64,000 bases of DNA from DASSFZ01 sp035292585 (lineage in GTDB: Bacteria > Chloroflexota > Anaerolineae > Fen-1058), in NCBI GenBank assembly GCA_035292585.1, contig DATDPU010000033.1, positions 9,691 to 73,690 on the forward strand, in the 5' to 3' direction. The stretch's first letter is position 1. Each line of letters begins with the position of its first letter. The position numbers were made by a program, and so were the translations under genes. Under the pieces are notes generated by a model. That model made no database searches, had not been told where the DNA came from, and was given only the letters and a program-made list of their open reading frames with translations. Shown piece by piece: positions 40,478 to 50,250 of the stretch.

Positions 40478-42427
40478 TTATGGGCTGACGGACAACACTC
40501 GCTGTGGGCCTTCGCCGTTCTCGCGCGTTGCCAGCCGGTAGGAGACGGTCGTCACCGTCGCCCGATCGAGGTCTTGCAGCGCCAGGTTGAGCGCGATCGC
40601 CGCGTTCTGGTGCAGCGCTTGCTCCAACAGGTTGTCCATCACCAGATGGCCGACGATGACGTGGATGAAGCCCTGCGGTATTTCTTTGAGCAGGTCTTCG
40701 ATATAGCGGTGCACCGGATCGGCCAGGTTGCGATAGGGCGAGGGTAGGAGGGTCAGGTAGGCCTCGTCGCCGATACGCTCCTGCCACTTCTGCTTCACGC
40801 GCTCCGCCTTGTCCGGGTCGATGGCGACGTGTACGGCGGTCCAGGGGACGCCCAGCGATTTGGCGAAGTTGATGGTGTGAATCGTTCCGGCGTGGACATC
40901 GTCGACCAGCACCAGCGTCTTGACCGGGCGCGGGCGGATGTTGGGCCAGCGCGTGCCCTGACCCAAAATGCGCGCCACATCTTTGTAATGGCTGTGAATG
41001 CGGAAGAAGATGAACACCAGCGTCGGGATCAGGATGACGACGATCCACGCTCCCTCGCGGAATTTGGCGACCGCGAAAATCAGCATCACGATGCCCGTCA
41101 TCGTCGCGCCGAAGCCGCTGATAAACATCTTCAGACGCCAGCGCGGATCATGCTGCACCGGGAAGCCGTGCAGCTCGGCGTGCTCGCCGGGCCGCAGGCG
41201 GCCGATCGCGCGCCAGCGCCGCACCATGCCCGACTGCGACAGCGTGAACGAGAGGAACACGCCGACAGCGTACAGCGGGATCAAGCGCGTCGTCTCGGCG
41301 TCAAACATGATCACCAGCAGCGAGGCCATCGCGGCCAGCACTACAATTCCCCAGTGGAACACCAGCCGCCGCCCGCGATAGGTCAGCTGCCGGGGCAGGA
41401 AGCCATCCTGCGCCATGAAGTTCGCCACGCGCGGGAAGTCGGCGAACGAGGTATTGGCCGCCATCAACAGGATGATCGCCGTCGCCATTAGCAACAGCAC
41501 GTACAGCGCCCCTTCGCCGAAAATGGTGCGGCCGATCTGCGACATGACCGTCTCCGTCATACCCTCGAAGGCATACGCATCGACCTGGTGCGCCAGCAGC
41601 GTGATGCCCAGGAAGGTCGTGGTGAGGATGGCGACCAGCACGGTCAGCGTCAGCGCCGCATTGCGACTGCGCGGCTCTTTGAACGCCGGCACGCCATCGG
41701 AGATGGCCTCGATGCCGGTCAAGGCGGTGCAGCCGCTGGCAAAGGCGCGCAGCACCAGCAGCACGGTCAGCGGCTGCGCCTGGTGTTCGATGAATTCTCG
41801 CGGTGTGACCGCGCCCAGCGTACCCGTGAGTAACTGAATCAGGCCGGCGCCAAGCGTCAGCGCCATCAGGGTGATGAAGAAGTAGGTGGGGATGGCGAAC
41901 GCCCGCCCCGATTCCTTCACGCCGCGCAGGTTGATCAGCGTGATGGCCCAAATCACCGCCAACGCGATCTGCACTTTGTACGGATGTAACTCCTGAGCGA
42001 ACGAGGCGATCTGTTCCACACCGTTGGAAATGCTCACGGCCACCGTCAGGATGTAATCGGTCAGCAGCGCCGCGCCGGCGACTTGCGCAACGTTGAGGCC
42101 CAGGTTATGACGTGACACGATGTACGCGCCGCCGCCGGTCGGATACGCGTAGATCGTCTGCCGGTATGAAATGGTGACGATGATCAACAGGCCGGCGATC
42201 ACCAGTGCGATAGGGATCGACAGGCCGAAGACGGCGGCGCCCGCCAGCGCCAGCACGATCAGGATTTCCTGCGTGGCGTAGGCCACCGACGACAGCGCAT
42301 CCGACGCGAATACGGCCAGCGCGACCCTTTTGCTGATCGCCTGGTGCGGCGCGTCGGCGGTGCTCAGCGGCGGGCCAAATAAAATACGCGCCAACGAGCG
42401 GCGCGGCGCCGTTACAGTTGTTGCCAT
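40478..42427 (-). CDS. kimA: KimA-like K+ importer (KUP/APC superfamily)
   Basis: This 649-residue protein has 12 TM helices and a cytoplasmic C-terminal domain. The N-terminal segment (FASDALSSVAYATQEILIVL, YRQTIYAYPTGGGAYIVSR) and LTGIEAISDGVPAFKEPRSRNAA match the Bacillus KimA/YdaO potassium-proton symporter closely. The C-terminal 170 residues are USP-like (KTLVLVDDVHAGTIHTINFAK, AVHVAIDPDKAERVKQKWQER). Two TrkA/RCK-type genes lie immediately upstream in the same direction, supporting a K+ role. The start is ATG 42427 (MATTVTAPRR) after ggag. A c-di-AMP link is known in Bacillus but not shown here. Confidence 0.87.
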   Translation of the reverse strand: MATTVTAPRRSLARILFGPPLSTADAPHQAISKRVALAVFASDALSSVAYATQEILIVLALAGAAVFGLSIPIALVIAGLLIIVTISYRQTIYAYPTGGGAYIVSRHNLGLNVAQVAGAALLTDYILTVAVSISNGVEQIASFAQELHPYKVQIALAVIWAITLINLRGVKESGRAFAIPTYFFITLMALTLGAGLIQLLTGTLGAVTPREFIEHQAQPLTVLLVLRAFASGCTALTGIEAISDGVPAFKEPRSRNAALTLTVLVAILTTTFLGITLLAHQVDAYAFEGMTETVMSQIGRTIFGEGALYVLLLMATAIILLMAANTSFADFPRVANFMAQDGFLPRQLTYRGRRLVFHWGIVVLAAMASLLVIMFDAETTRLIPLYAVGVFLSFTLSQSGMVRRWRAIGRLRPGEHAELHGFPVQHDPRWRLKMFISGFGATMTGIVMLIFAVAKFREGAWIVVILIPTLVFIFFRIHSHYKDVARILGQGTRWPNIRPRPVKTLVLVDDVHAGTIHTINFAKSLGVPWTAVHVAIDPDKAERVKQKWQERIGDEAYLTLLPSPYRNLADPVHRYIEDLLKEIPQGFIHVIVGHLVMDNLLEQALHQNAAIALNLALQDLDRATVTTVSYRLATRENGEGPQRVLSVSP

Positions 42428-42494
42428 GTGTAGCTCCATCAGCCGGCCGGCAAGCGCGTGGAACCCGGCCGGTCTATCTTCTACCTCTACCCTA

Positions 42495-42645
42495 CTACTA
42501 CCCCGACCGCCTCATTCTGCGGGGTTGGGACGGCAGTTGCACTGCCGTCCGCCGCAGTTCTGGCCGCCGCCCGCCCTCCTAAACTGCAAATGAGGGCGGC
42601 GGTCATGCGGCGGGAACTATGCAATTTCAAGTTGTCGAAGTACTA
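42495..42645. repeat. CCCCGACCGCC repeat, copy B
   Basis: About 150 bases are homologous to 17415-17629, missing one of the two internal hairpins. Its end supplies the stop codon (TAG) of the following TrkA gene. Confidence 0.85.
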
Positions 42646-43308
42646 CACTCGTCCCAGCAGCTTGGCCAGCGCTTCGCGCTGCGCCGTCCGCACGACGGCC
42701 AGCACTTCGTCAAACGCGTGCAGCACCGTATCGCCGCGCGGGGTGATCACGTCGCCTTTGCGGATCACTGCCGCGATGGTGCAGTCGGGCGGCCAGGGCA
42801 CATCCTTGATGGCCTGGCCGTTGGCGACGGCGGTCTCGGCGATCTTCTCCTCCACGATTTCCACTTCGCCTTTGCGCAGCGTGAGCAGCGTCAGCATATC
42901 GCCCAGCGACATCTCTTCCGCAATCATCTTGGCTATCAGGTCGGCCTGGTTCAGCGCCACGTCCACCCCCATTTCCGACGTGAACAGCCAGGCGTTGCGC
43001 GGGTTGTTGACGCGCGCGATGATGCGCGGCACGTTGAATTCAAATCGCGCCAAACTGGTGACGACGAGGTTGGTCTCATCGCTGCCGGTGACCGCGGCGA
43101 CCACGTTCGCCTTGCGGATCCCCGATTGTTCAAGCCGGGTCGGGTCGGTCCCATCGCCGGGATTGATGATCTCGGCCGGCAGCTCCTGATGCAGCTTAAC
43201 CAGCACATCGGGCCGCGGATCGATGATGCGAATCGTATGTCCTTCGTCCAGGAGGATCGAACCCAGGTGTGAACCGACCTTACCGCCGCCAATGATCAAG
43301 ACAAACAT
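42643..43308 (-). CDS. TrkA/RCK-type K+ channel regulator
   Basis: This 221-residue protein has a Rossmann RCK_N domain (FVLIIGGGKVGSHLGSILLDEGH, IINPGDGTDPTRLEQSG, VAAVTGSDETNLVVTSLA) and a TrkA_C domain (VEEKIAETAVANGQAIKDV). It binds NAD(H)/nucleotides and gates potassium transporters. Together with the neighbour at 43328 it forms the pair typical of bacterial TrkA modules, though no TrkH/KtrB pore gene is present, only KimA. The stop codon comes from repeat DNA. Confidence 0.92.
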   Translation of the reverse strand: MFVLIIGGGKVGSHLGSILLDEGHTIRIIDPRPDVLVKLHQELPAEIINPGDGTDPTRLEQSGIRKANVVAAVTGSDETNLVVTSLARFEFNVPRIIARVNNPRNAWLFTSEMGVDVALNQADLIAKMIAEEMSLGDMLTLLTLRKGEVEIVEEKIAETAVANGQAIKDVPWPPDCTIAAVIRKGDVITPRGDTVLHAFDEVLAVVRTAQREALAKLLGRV

Positions 43309-43327
43309 GTTCCCTCCGCGCGATGCG

Positions 43328-43975
43328 TCACTGCGTCCGCACCTGTGCTTCCAGCTCCGCCAGCAACTCGGAAGGCAGGCTCAAATACGCCAGGTCGGCC
43401 GTCTGAAACGTTTCGCCGGCCCTGGGCACGAAGGCGCGGCCGGCGCGCGTCACCGCCACGACCAGCGCCCGGCTGTTCAACACACCCGCCAGCGGACGGC
43501 CCACCCAGGCGGCGGGAACCTTCACTTCCAGCAGCTTCACTTCGCCGTGACCGATCAGCTCCATCTCGATCAGGCCGGGGTGCAGCAGGAGATGCTGGAT
43601 GCGCTGCGCTCCCCAGGACGAGGAGGCAACCGTCTGCAAGCCCATGCGCTCATAGACTTCGTAGCGCGCCGGGTTGTAGATGCGCGCCACGACATTGGGC
43701 ACTTTGTAGATGTCCCGCGCGATCTTGGCGGCAATGATGTTGGCGTTATCGCTGGCGGTGGTTGTGGCAAACGCCTGCGCCGCTTCGATGCCGGCGCGTT
43801 GCAGCACGCTGCGGTCGAAACCGAAGCCCTGCACGGTGCGGCCTTTGAAGTCCGGCCCGAGCCGCTCGAAGGCGCCAGGGTTCATATCGACGATGGTCAC
43901 AGCGTGACCTTGCTGCGAGATGGATACGGCCAGTTCGGCGCCGACCCGCCCGCAACCCACAATGAGCACGTTCAT
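43328..43975 (-). CDS. TrkA/RCK-type K+ transport regulator
   Basis: This 215-residue paralogue of the next gene has the Rossmann motif NVLIVGCGRVGAELAVSISQQGH (GxGxxG), an acidic residue at the end of beta 2 (VTIVDMNPG), VQGFGFDRSVLQRAG, then a TrkA_C domain (VKLLEVKVPAAWVGRPLAG). It is 20 bases upstream of the second TrkA gene and likely forms a heteromeric regulator. Confidence 0.92.
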   Translation of the reverse strand: MNVLIVGCGRVGAELAVSISQQGHAVTIVDMNPGAFERLGPDFKGRTVQGFGFDRSVLQRAGIEAAQAFATTTASDNANIIAAKIARDIYKVPNVVARIYNPARYEVYERMGLQTVASSSWGAQRIQHLLLHPGLIEMELIGHGEVKLLEVKVPAAWVGRPLAGVLNSRALVVAVTRAGRAFVPRAGETFQTADLAYLSLPSELLAELEAQVRTQ

Positions 43976-44002
43976 TCAGCTTCCTCCACTGCCGGACAAA
44001 TC

Positions 44003-44032
44003 AAAAGCCCACCCCGACGACGGGCGGGCCTT
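44003..44032 (-). terminator. Terminator-like hairpin downstream of roadblock gene
   Basis: Read on the minus strand: gcccgccc, a short loop, ggggtgggc, then tttt. It lies between the roadblock stop and the trkA-like start. Confidence 0.65.
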
Positions 44033-44108
44033 ATGCGCGTGTACGCTCGCCTACGTAATTTGCATCCCGATTATAGCGAGGACTGGATCGCCTGTCAAAA
44101 TCGATCGG

Positions 44109-44516
44109 CTAACGCGTGAGAATGCGACGGACCTGTTCGGCCGAGCGATTGAGCGCCAACATCACCAGACCCAGTTTCGCCTCGTGGCTGACCATCACGG
44201 CCAGCGCGGCATCGGCGCCGGCCGGCACGACCACGATCCCGCCTTCACTGCCATCGATCAGCACGCGACTGATCGTGCCGCGCGCGAGTTGCGCCAGTAC
44301 GCGATCGCTCAACGCGATGATCGACGCCGCCATCGCGGCCACCTGCGGGCTATCGGCCGGGTTCTCGGCGCGCTTGCGGCGGCCGTTTCCGTGCGGCAAA
44401 TGCGCGGCCACTACGAACCCGTCCAGACTGACCACGACGGTCCCTTGCAGACCATCCACCGCCTCGTGCAGGCTGCGCAGGATATCCTCGATCTGATTGA
44501 CGCGATATTCGGGCAT
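44109..44516 (-). CDS. Roadblock/LC7 domain protein
   Basis: This 135-residue roadblock domain has VDGLQGTVVVSLDGFVVAAHL at the start, AAMAASIIALSDRVLAQLARG in the middle and GGIVVVPAGADAALAVMVSHEAKLGLVML near the end, as in MglB and related dimeric regulators of small GTPases. No Ras-like GTPase gene is adjacent, so its partner is unknown. The start ATG 44516 is chosen over upstream codons because the frame before it is not conserved-looking. It is preceded by a word repeat spacer. Confidence 0.9.
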   Translation of the reverse strand: MPEYRVNQIEDILRSLHEAVDGLQGTVVVSLDGFVVAAHLPHGNGRRKRAENPADSPQVAAMAASIIALSDRVLAQLARGTISRVLIDGSEGGIVVVPAGADAALAVMVSHEAKLGLVMLALNRSAEQVRRILTR

Positions 44517-44564
44517 AAACTCAACCTGGCCTCCAGGCCACGAAACCACGCAGAGTATACCACG

Positions 44565-44629
44565 CAACCAACCAACCAACTAGCCAACTAACCAACGAAC
44601 ACTTGTTGGTTGGATAGTTGGATCGTTGG

Positions 44630-44633
<4 letters not shown>
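44565..44633. repeat. CCAACCAACTAGCCAACTAACC / TTGGTTGGATAGTTGG word repeat
   Basis: A left half of ccaac words and a right half of gttgg words are complementary, forming a stem between the roadblock and hutU genes. Its words also occur at 30618-30650. Confidence 0.8.
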
Positions 44634-46279
<1,646 letters not shown>

Positions 46280-46332
46280 AAGCATCCTCCAGTTCGACGC
46301 TGGCCGCAGGTCTTAGCGCAGCACCCCTCGCT

Positions 46333-46406
46333 GTTCGGGCAGCAGTTGCACTGCTGCCGCCCGCCCCCCTATAATTGCAATGAGGGGCGGCTGAACTGCG
46401 GCGGAA
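46333..46406. repeat. GCAGTTGCACTGC palindromic repeat
   Basis: ttcgggcagcagttgcactgctgccgcc followed by ccgccc...gaggggcgg hairpin, in the same word family as 13096-13221 and 49998-50062. It lies between hutU and the divergent gene at 46555. Confidence 0.75.
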
Positions 46407-46554
46407 ATAGCTTTTAAGACAGCCTGAAACCTGCGCCGATAATGGGGAAGTGTTGCAGCTTGATTAAGGCCGGTAACAGACCGGCGTGTTCAGCGTCGAG
46501 TAGGCCTTTCGGCCAGTTGTCATGATCGAAACTCTTCGTTATCATTCTTACAAA

Positions 46555-47097
46555 ATGCCAACCTTGATTGTTCCGTCCACGAATCTGGTTACTACGCCGG
46601 ACATCGAGAAGCTGCGCCGCGAGAGCGTGACGGGTTGGTTGATCACCAACAACAACCGCCGGCTCACCCCGACCTTCCATTACGGCCCTGAAGAGTCGCG
46701 CCCGCTCCTGGCGACTGCGCTGCACGAGAGTGTTTCACGCCAGATCGGCGCGGCGATCACCGGCCCGCACGCGACGGCGATTGCCGACCGGTTGGCGTTC
46801 GCCGGTTTTACGTTTCGCGACACCAAACGGCGGCTTGCCACCCAGACCATTGCCGTATGGCTGGCGATGCCGTTCGAGATCGATTGGACAATCAAGCTGT
46901 ATTATGCGGCCTGGTATTCCTATCTGACCAGTCAGGCGCTGGCCGGTTGGTTGGCCTGGCAGGAAGAAGGCATTCTGCCGGTCACCGCGTTGCGCCGGAT
47001 GCGCGAGCGGCTGCTGCAAGATTCGGTTGCGGTGCTGACCCGTCTCGAGCTGATCGAATTCCTCAAGCACCTCGACACACTCGCCGCCGAGTGGTAA
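46555..47097 (+). CDS. Hypothetical protein beside phosphotransferase cluster
   Basis: This protein is about 180 residues (start MPTLIVPSTNL; an ATG at 46522 is an alternative). I do not recognise a family. The middle (TGPHATAIADRLAFAGFTFRDT) and end (QDSVAVLTRLELIEFLKHLDTL) are probably alpha-helical, and there is a stretch of moderate hydrophobicity (TIAVWLAMPFEIDWTIKLYYAAWYSYL split by charged residues). It lacks a Shine-Dalgarno and precedes the 891-residue kinase-like gene by about 200 bases. It could be a functional partner or unrelated. Confidence 0.55.
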   Translation: MPTLIVPSTNLVTTPDIEKLRRESVTGWLITNNNRRLTPTFHYGPEESRPLLATALHESVSRQIGAAITGPHATAIADRLAFAGFTFRDTKRRLATQTIAVWLAMPFEIDWTIKLYYAAWYSYLTSQALAGWLAWQEEGILPVTALRRMRERLLQDSVAVLTRLELIEFLKHLDTLAAEW

Positions 47098-47200
47098 AGC
47101 AAATCACTTTCACCTGACCTCCCCGGCAGGCTCTTCCTGGCGTAATTCAGCCGTCGCCTTTCGTTCAATACGTCAGGAAGACGAGGGTCACTTGTCTTTT

Positions 47201-47228
47201 GACAATTGGCCCATCCGGTATAGACTAT
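47201..47228 (+). promoter_or_regulatory. Predicted promoter for phosphotransferase gene
   Basis: TTGACA at 47201-47206 and TAGACT at 47223-47228 are separated by 16 bases. The -10 box matches four of six consensus bases. Confidence 0.55.
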
Positions 47229-47230
47229 GA

Positions 47231-47242
47231 CCGCGCGGTCAT
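47231..47242. promoter_or_regulatory. Palindrome GACCGCGCGGTC overlapping transcription start region
   Basis: A perfect 12-base palindrome lies immediately after the predicted -10 box. It is a candidate operator for a repressor. Confidence 0.4.
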
Positions 47243-47297
47243 TATAATCCACTCGTGCAAAACAGCGCGGCGTAGCAACCCGCTAAAGATCGGTGCG

Positions 47298-49973
47298 ATG
47301 TCTTTCCCCGCTCCGTTTGCCACCACCGGTATAACCGAATACCAGAAAAACGCCGACCTGGCGATCTACCTGCTGAATTATCTGGAGCAGACTTGCGATC
47401 CCTATGACCACATCTGGCCGGGCGATCAATTAATCCGCACCGTGCAATACACCTGCCACAGCCTGGAAGCGCTCGACCTGCTCAATTTCAAAGGCGTCAC
47501 CGATCACCTGGCCGGACCGGCCATCGATTGGCTGCTCGATCCACCTCTGGCGCGCGATCTTCCTCCGGAGGATCGCCGCGCGCTGCGCATCTATCCCAGC
47601 CGCTTCAAAACTCTGGCTCAACTTGGCCGGTTCGATCCCGATCGGCTGGCGGCCGACTTTGCCGATATCAGCCAATTGCTCGATCTCAGCACCGGCTGGA
47701 TTCGCAACGCGCCTTACGCGCTCAACCCGCCGCTGATCACGATGATCTGGGTGGACACGCTGTTTCACCTGGAACGTTTGGGCCTGCTCGACCCGACCTG
47801 GCTGGCGCAACGGGAGCGCGCCCTGCAAGCGATTGCCACGGCGTTCGAGGGTTGGGTCAATCAGGCCGCCTTTGCTCTGGCGTTCACGTCTGCGTCTGCG
47901 CCCGCGTCCTTGTCGGATCGGCTGGGGCTGAGTCGGCCGGGCGAAATCGTCAACTCGGGTGACGCCAGCTATGCCTTCGCGCTGCTCATTCAGTCGGGCA
48001 AGTTTGCCGCCGATGCGCCCGTGATCGCTCAAGCGCGGCAGCTGCTCACCACGGCGATCCGGGGACGCCGTCTCGGCGAGATACGCCATACCGACCTGCT
48101 GTATTGCGGCATCCAGCTGCGAACGTATTTCCCTGCAGAGACGGACACGCGCGAGGTGGTCGAGGCGTTTGTCGAGGAACTCCGCGAGCGCTATCAAAAC
48201 AACGAATGCCAGCGTGAGGCGATTTCCTTCCACGCCCTCGTCCTACGTTTGCTCGCCGCGCACCACGGCGAGCGGCTGCGCGAAGCGATTCTTGAAAAAC
48301 TGTGGCTGCAAACGCGCGAGCTCGCCGAGGCCGAGCAACGGCTGGCGCAGGAGCAAATCGAGGCGGCGTTCATCGATCTGGTCCGGCGCAGTATCCACAT
48401 TCATCTCAGCCCGGCGCAACCGATCACCGGAACCGCCAGCCGAGGCGAAGTCTACCGCCTACGCTTCAGCCTGACGACCGAAGCCACCGACGATCGCGGC
48501 GCGCCGTTCTCGCTGCCGCGCGACTCGCTGCGCCTGATCGTGAAAAAGGGTCCGCCCGAGGTTTTAGTGCGCGCCAGCAAGCGCTACCGTGAGCTGCCCG
48601 AACCCTTGCAGCAGCTCTTCGCTCGGCACACGCTTGACGAAGATCGGCGCGAGGCCGCGCCCGGCTATCTGGTCATGCAAGACCTGGCCGACATGCAGCC
48701 GCTCTCCGAAATCCTCGATCAACTCGACCGCCCCACCCTGCGCCGCGAAGAGCACGAGAAAATCGCCACGGCGGCGGCGGCGGTCGCCGACGTGATGGCG
48801 ACCTTGCACGCTTACGATCGCCGCGCCACCGTGGTCGGTCACCAGTTCAACGTGATCTATCTCACGCCGCTGGTGAATTGTCTCAACCGGCTGTGCCAGC
48901 CGCTCGCCTTTCCCGAACTCAAGCAGTGGGTCGAAGGCACACTGGAGGCCAACGGCTGGACCTACAAAAAGTTCGATTGGTATCTCAGACGCCTGAGCCA
49001 GTTCGAGCCGCGGCTACGCCCGGCCGGGCTGGGCTACCTGCACGGCGATTGTCACAGCCGGAACCTGATGCTCAACCGCAGCCTGACGCAGGCGAAGTTC
49101 GTGGACATCGAGACGCTGTCCAAGGCCGAAGACTACGTGATCGATTATGGCTTGCTGATCGAGGACATCGCCGTATATCAGTCGCTGCGTCCCTTTCGTG
49201 AGCATGGCCAGTTGGCGCTGGAGCGGGTTCAGACCAGCCGGCCGGGTAATGAAAGCAGCACGTTGGAGAACTGGATCGCCTACCCGGCCTTTCCTGAACG
49301 CTCGGAAGTGGCTTTAACTTTTCAGCGCGAACTGCTCCGGCGCCTGGAGCAATACGCCGAGGGTATCGGCGACGCCACCTGGAAGGAACGCTTGTGGGTG
49401 GCGATTGCACGCGGGTTGTTCCTGTTGAGCGACCGCCAGCTGACCAGCCATACCATCGAGCCGAAACGCCGCCGCGATGGCCTGAAGCTGGTGCAGGTCG
49501 CTTACGCGGAGGCCACCCGCCTGCTGCACGAGTTAATCGACTGTTTGGAACAGAAGGGCAAAACACCTCTACCCGAACTGCCCTTTCCCGGCGCGCATCG
49601 ACCGCCGCCGCGCGCGCCGGAGAGCCAGGTTTCAGGCTTGATTGGCTCGCTGCTTGAAGCGTTCAAGACTGAGTTCGGCGACATTGCCGACTATCAGCAC
49701 GCGCCGGGCGCGCCTTACCTCATCGACTACTTTACGCGGCCCGATCATCGCCTGTTCGCCCGATTGCACACCAAGAACGTTGCGCCGACGCTCTATCTCG
49801 CCTGCCGCCCCGATCAACTGGACGATCCCCACAACCTGGCTAAAGCGCCGGGCCAGGGCGACTTGGGCGCTCGCATCCCATTGACGCCGGCCACCGCCAT
49901 CCCCGACGTGTTGGCGCTCGTTCGGCAAGCCTATCAGATCGTGGTTCGTTTGGCCGCTCCAACGAAACAGTAA
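47298..49973 (+). CDS. Large protein with C-terminal phosphotransferase (APH-like) domain
   Basis: This is an 891-residue protein. The N-terminal 370 or so residues are all-alpha, with pattern suggesting an alpha/alpha-toroid (helical repeats such as VQYTCHSLEALDLLN and LITMIWVDTLFHLERLG); this is inference. From about residue 380 there is a kinase-fold region: LRLIVKKGPPE for the lysine strand, VMQDLADMQPL, HGDCHSRNLMLN for the catalytic loop (HGDxHxxN) and FVDIETLS for the metal-binding D. A helical C-terminus ends the protein. Such aminoglycoside-phosphotransferase-like domains phosphorylate small molecules or proteins. The start ATG 47298 is chosen downstream of the promoter. Confidence 0.75.
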   Translation: MSFPAPFATTGITEYQKNADLAIYLLNYLEQTCDPYDHIWPGDQLIRTVQYTCHSLEALDLLNFKGVTDHLAGPAIDWLLDPPLARDLPPEDRRALRIYPSRFKTLAQLGRFDPDRLAADFADISQLLDLSTGWIRNAPYALNPPLITMIWVDTLFHLERLGLLDPTWLAQRERALQAIATAFEGWVNQAAFALAFTSASAPASLSDRLGLSRPGEIVNSGDASYAFALLIQSGKFAADAPVIAQARQLLTTAIRGRRLGEIRHTDLLYCGIQLRTYFPAETDTREVVEAFVEELRERYQNNECQREAISFHALVLRLLAAHHGERLREAILEKLWLQTRELAEAEQRLAQEQIEAAFIDLVRRSIHIHLSPAQPITGTASRGEVYRLRFSLTTEATDDRGAPFSLPRDSLRLIVKKGPPEVLVRASKRYRELPEPLQQLFARHTLDEDRREAAPGYLVMQDLADMQPLSEILDQLDRPTLRREEHEKIATAAAAVADVMATLHAYDRRATVVGHQFNVIYLTPLVNCLNRLCQPLAFPELKQWVEGTLEANGWTYKKFDWYLRRLSQFEPRLRPAGLGYLHGDCHSRNLMLNRSLTQAKFVDIETLSKAEDYVIDYGLLIEDIAVYQSLRPFREHGQLALERVQTSRPGNESSTLENWIAYPAFPERSEVALTFQRELLRRLEQYAEGIGDATWKERLWVAIARGLFLLSDRQLTSHTIEPKRRRDGLKLVQVAYAEATRLLHELIDCLEQKGKTPLPELPFPGAHRPPPRAPESQVSGLIGSLLEAFKTEFGDIADYQHAPGAPYLIDYFTRPDHRLFARLHTKNVAPTLYLACRPDQLDDPHNLAKAPGQGDLGARIPLTPATAIPDVLALVRQAYQIVVRLAAPTKQ

Positions 49974-49997
49974 GAGCGTGTCTCCGGTTCCCCCGGA

Positions 49998-50062
49998 TGC
50001 GGCCAGCAATACAACTGCTGTTCGAACCTTGGGTTTGCCCCGCAGTTGTACTGCGGGGTATG
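49998..50062. repeat. GCAGTTGTACTGC palindromic repeat
   Basis: cagcaatacaactgctgttcg and ccccgcagttgtactgcgggg are hairpin-forming blocks of the same word family as the 93-bp repeat. Confidence 0.7.
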
Positions 50063-50172
50063 AACAGCGATCCAACCGCTATCCAAATTTCTGAGACCTC
50101 GAACATCCGACCTCGATTCCTCTGGAAAATCGGATTTTTCTTCCTCAAGAAATAATACCGCCCCAAACAGCA

Positions 50173-50203
50173 TTGTTATTACATGTACAGTCCATTGTAT
50201 AAT
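50173..50203 (+). promoter_or_regulatory. Predicted promoter of receiver-HATPase gene
   Basis: TTGTTA at 50173-50178 and TATAAT at 50198-50203 are separated by 19 bases. The -10 box is perfect consensus and lies 48 bases upstream of the ATG. Confidence 0.55.
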
Positions 50204-50250
50204 GACGTTGCTCCGGACAATCGTCAGGCTCTTGCGCGGAAGGGCTCCCC

